Below, piece after piece: positions 61,807-64,000 of a stretch of 64,000 nucleotides of DNA. Position numbers and translations under genes: made by a program. Below the pieces are notes generated by a model. That model worked only from the letters and a program-made list of their open reading frames with translations, did no database searches and was not told where the DNA came from. Within the stretch, counting starts at the first letter, position 1, and each line of letters starts with the position of its first letter. This DNA comes from Clostridium_AW sp040797845 (lineage in GTDB: Bacteria; Bacillota; Clostridia; Clostridiales; Clostridiaceae). Where the stretch lies: the NCBI GenBank assembly GCA_040797845.1, contig JBFNFA010000003.1:1-64000 (forward strand), given 5' to 3'.

Positions 61807-61913
61807 ATGATTGCATCATTTGGAGAATAAAAATTAAAAGAGAGTTGGTTTATTATTTAAATATTTTAGTATATAATTAATACACAAGTAACTTGAATGT
61901 GGAGGTATTATAT

Positions 61914-62078
61914 ATGGAAGATAAAAAAGAAAACCTATATGATATTTTTCTTAATTATTCATATAGTGATGTAATGAAGTTATTTTATAAGGCAAAGACA
62001 AAAGAAGAACAAGATTTTTATGCGAATTTATCTAATATGATTTTACAAAGGGAACAAATGAAAGTTATAGGTAAATAA
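61914..62078 (+). CDS. Small partner of the zeta-type toxin (putative antitoxin)
   Basis: 54 aa, charged and helical (MEDKKENLYDIFLNYSYSDV, AKTKEEQDFYANLSNMIL). Its stop is one base before the ATG of a zeta-type P-loop protein, and a small upstream gene is the usual place for a zeta antitoxin. Not recognisably an epsilon-type antitoxin, so the role is inferred from position. TGGAGGTATTATAT precedes ATG 61914. Confidence 0.65.
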   Translation: MEDKKENLYDIFLNYSYSDVMKLFYKAKTKEEQDFYANLSNMILQREQMKVIGK

Positions 62079-62079
62079 A

Positions 62080-62646
62080 ATGAAAGTTTATACTATTTTT
62101 GCAGGAGTAAATGGTGCAGGTAAAACATCTATATATAAATCAATATATTATAATGAAAATAAGAATGAAAAAAGAATAAATACTGATGAAATGGTAGCTA
62201 GAATTGGATCATGGAAAGATAATAATCTTCAAATAAAATGTGCAAGAGAAGCGGTGAAATTAATAAAGCAATATATTTCACAAGGAATATCATTCAACCA
62301 AGAAACTACATTATCAGGTAAAAGTATTATTAATAATATAAAAGTAGCAAAAGAAAGTGGATTTTATGTTGTTATGAACTATATAGGTGTGGAAAATGCT
62401 GAAGTAGCTAAAGAGAGGGTTAGGATAAGAATTATCAAAGGAGGACATGGAATTACAAATGAAGCCATAGAGAGAAGATATATTGATTCATTAGCTAATT
62501 TGAATAGTGTCATTGGTATATGTGACAAAATTAATATATATGATAATACAGAGATATTAAAAATGGTTATGTGTATTGATAACGGTAAAGTAATATGGAA
62601 AGATAAAGAAATGCCACTATGGCTAGATAATTCTTTAAAAAAGTAG
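62080..62646 (+). CDS. Zeta-toxin-like P-loop protein
   Basis: 188 aa. Walker A AGVNGAGKTS (residues 8-17), then a UNAG-kinase-like pattern: NQETTLSGKSIINNIKVAKESGFYVVMNYIGVENAEVAKERVRIRIIKGGHGITNEAIERRYIDSL. Zeta toxins phosphorylate peptidoglycan precursors; that activity is known for the family and not shown here. Adjacent small gene upstream; a damaged second copy at 63676-63894. Terminator at 62644-62683. Confidence 0.88.
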   Translation: MKVYTIFAGVNGAGKTSIYKSIYYNENKNEKRINTDEMVARIGSWKDNNLQIKCAREAVKLIKQYISQGISFNQETTLSGKSIINNIKVAKESGFYVVMNYIGVENAEVAKERVRIRIIKGGHGITNEAIERRYIDSLANLNSVIGICDKINIYDNTEILKMVMCIDNGKVIWKDKEMPLWLDNSLKK

Positions 62647-62683
62647 GTAGTAAGACGGATTGAAATTTTACTACCTATTTTTT
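62644..62683 (+). terminator. Intrinsic terminator
   Basis: TAGGTAGTAA / TTACTACCTA stem followed by T6. Confidence 0.75.
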
Positions 62684-62725
62684 ATATAAGAAAATTTAAT
62701 GAAAAATTGAAATTGAATATATTAA

Positions 62726-63556
62726 TTATATTGTTAAGTCATTTTCATTTTCTAAAGTCTCTATCATAAGCTTTGTAATATAATGCTTCTGATCTTTCTG
62801 GGCAATATCAGAAATTAGATACTCCTCATAAGAGTAATCTCCAAGAACAATGCCATTATCATCGGCATAGTTTAACATCTTTTTATAAGCATGGTATAAG
62901 TCCTCGTATTCACCTTCAAAGTATCCACATAGATACATTCCTGGCTTACGGATTACTGTTTTTCCTGGCAGAAAGGATTTAGTTTTAATATACAGGTGAG
63001 AAAGGTTTTCAAAATTATTCTTGCGCAGATTGTTCACCGATATGATGCTGCCTACGGATTCTTGCACTGTGATTCCTAGGTCTTTACAGAATGTAATATA
63101 TTCCTGCATAAAGTTGGCAAAAGTTTTATTCGGTGAATTTTCCATATTATTGGATGGAAGAATAATCTCTGAAGGTAGGGACTCTAGGTAGATGTTATTG
63201 TGGATGTTTATCCCTTCCGTGGTCATGGCTTTCATGTTTTCAATCATTTCCTGTATACCTTGAAAATATTTTATTTTTTCAGCTACCTGTTTACTTTTTT
63301 CTTCTAGTAAATCTAAGAACACAAAAGGGTCACGTTGTTCAAGATAGATTTTTATGTCTTTTAAAGACATTCCCAGTTTTTTTAGGTTGGTGATAACAGA
63401 GAAGGTAAAATACTGATGATAAGAGTAATAGCGATAGCCGTTTTTCTTGATGATCTCAGGTTTGAACAGGCCGATATCATCGTAGTGAAACAGAACATGT
63501 TTTTCAACATTGCACATATTAGCGAATTCTCCGGTAGTAAAATATATTTCTTGCAT
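62726..63556 (-). CDS. MerR-family regulator (BmrR-like)
   Basis: 276 aa. MerR winged helix at residues 1-70 (MQEIYFTTGEFANMCNVEKHVLFHYDDIGLFKPEIIKKNGYRYYSYHQYFTFSVITNLKKLGMSL), coil, then an effector domain with SLPSEIILPSNNMENS and KPGMYLCGYFEGEYEDLYHAYKKMLNYADDNGIVLGDYSYEEYL. ATG 63556 has AGAGGAGA nine bases upstream; 63589 does not. A MerR-type promoter points away from it at 63572-63602. Confidence 0.92.
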   Translation of the reverse strand: MQEIYFTTGEFANMCNVEKHVLFHYDDIGLFKPEIIKKNGYRYYSYHQYFTFSVITNLKKLGMSLKDIKIYLEQRDPFVFLDLLEEKSKQVAEKIKYFQGIQEMIENMKAMTTEGINIHNNIYLESLPSEIILPSNNMENSPNKTFANFMQEYITFCKDLGITVQESVGSIISVNNLRKNNFENLSHLYIKTKSFLPGKTVIRKPGMYLCGYFEGEYEDLYHAYKKMLNYADDNGIVLGDYSYEEYLISDIAQKDQKHYITKLMIETLENENDLTI

Positions 63557-63571
63557 TTTTGAAATCTCCTC

Positions 63572-63602
63572 TTGACTATAAGGTAACATTATAGTTTATC
63601 AT
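63572..63602 (+). promoter_or_regulatory. MerR-type promoter facing away from the MerR gene
   Basis: TTGACT, 19-base spacer with dyad ACTATAA...TTATAGT, TATCAT. It reads into the region that now holds only a truncated zeta gene, so the original target may have been lost. Confidence 0.7.
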
Positions 63603-63675
63603 ATTATATATTCACGGGGAACGCAAGTACTGATTTTAGAAAAGATCACTGACAAGAGAGGGTTAGTATCGAGTT

Positions 63676-63894
63676 AGCAAGGGAGGACATGGAATTCCAA
63701 ATGAAGCTATAGAGAGAAGATATATTGATTCATTAGTTAATTTAAATAGTGTTATTGGTATATGTGATAAAATTAATATATATGATAATATAGAGATATT
63801 AAAAATGGTTAAGTCAATTGATAACGGTAAAATAAGATGGAAAGATAGAAAAATTCCAGAATGGGCAAATGATATATTAAAAGATAATCAGTAA
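63676..63894 (+). pseudogene. 3' fragment of a second zeta-type gene
   Basis: Codons from 63679 read KGGHGIPNEAIERRYIDSLV and continue to GKIRWKDRKIPEWANDILKDNQ-stop, closely matching the last 71 residues of the zeta protein at 62080-62646. The N-terminal half with the Walker A motif is missing. Confidence 0.85.
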
Positions 63895-63914
63895 AATAAA
63901 TTTGCTGGTTATTT

Positions 63915-64000
63915 TTATGTAGAGATATTTTTAGCTACTAAATCCAGTACAGCATTATTGATTTTAGTGCTTTTTCTTATGCCTTCAATTTGATCTTTAG
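63915..64000 (-). CDS. C-terminal end of a gene cut by the window edge
   Basis: On the - strand a frame from the edge reads KDQIEGIRKSTKINNAVLDL and ends KNIST-stop, compositionally like coding sequence. The rest lies beyond 64000. No family can be assigned. Confidence 0.4.
   Translation of the reverse strand, partial: KDQIEGIRKSTKINNAVLDLVAKNIST

Overview
The window is AT-rich and codon use, strong AGGAGG ribosome-binding sites, a Ser T-box, a lysine riboswitch and family content (DUF6179/DUF6323 pair, EFR1 ferredoxin, ATC hydrolase, DUF2382 proteins, flagellin) point to a Clostridium sensu stricto chromosome, probably of the C. beijerinckii/C. butyricum type. The species cannot be fixed by reading alone.

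Layout. (1) 1.2-9 kb and 19.6-39 kb: accessory stretches made mostly of single, functionally unrelated, mostly + strand genes (GNAT and VOC enzymes, small membrane proteins, SMI1/SUFU/ankyrin immunity-like proteins, CsaA, DUF1801, flavodoxin, VanZ, DUF4177, gene fragments). They are punctuated by 17 copies of a related intergenic hairpin (arms ACACCGTATTATTCAA / TTGAATTTTACGGTGT). Many copies are followed by a boxA-like tract, a second complementary arm, an extended -10 promoter (TGGTATAAT or TATGATATAAT) and GTTAAGT. This cassette-like organisation is the most unusual feature of the window. (2) 9.3-18.4 kb: a more conserved block with DUF6323-DUF6179, a relic of glutaminase, T-box-serS, an EFR1 flavodoxin/ferredoxin protein and a lysine-riboswitch ABC transporter. 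(3) 39-48 kb: a ferredoxin-type protein, a two-component system with a secreted target, two-gene ECF sigma/anti-sigma units (one here, one at 30.6 kb), DUF6483, MerR plus CPBP protease, a cupin regulator and an HD protein. (4) 49-54 kb: AraC/GyrI regulator, ABC exporter with its own MerR, and SelO. (5) 54.4-56.2 kb: a glycogen-binding-domain protein beside a long amphipathic-repeat protein. (6) 56.5-61 kb: a NAD operon (NrtR-like regulator, PRPP synthetase, nicotinamidase, NadV-type NAMPT, NadE). (7) 61.2-64 kb: GNAT, zeta-type toxin with a small upstream partner, a MerR regulator, a second zeta relic and the edge of another gene.

Regulatory logic readable from sequence: perfect tandem 11-bp boxes sit exactly 37 bp upstream of the -10 of both the response-regulator gene and the secreted PepSY-like gene; all three MerR-family genes lie next to a promoter with the diagnostic 19-bp spacer (TTGACY-N19-TAnnNT); a 19-bp palindrome overlaps the start region of the NAD operon. 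Gene relics (flagellin, glutaminase, GNAT, zeta, a decayed paralogue of a 131-aa gene, a lone FakA-like domain) show that the region gains and loses genes often.
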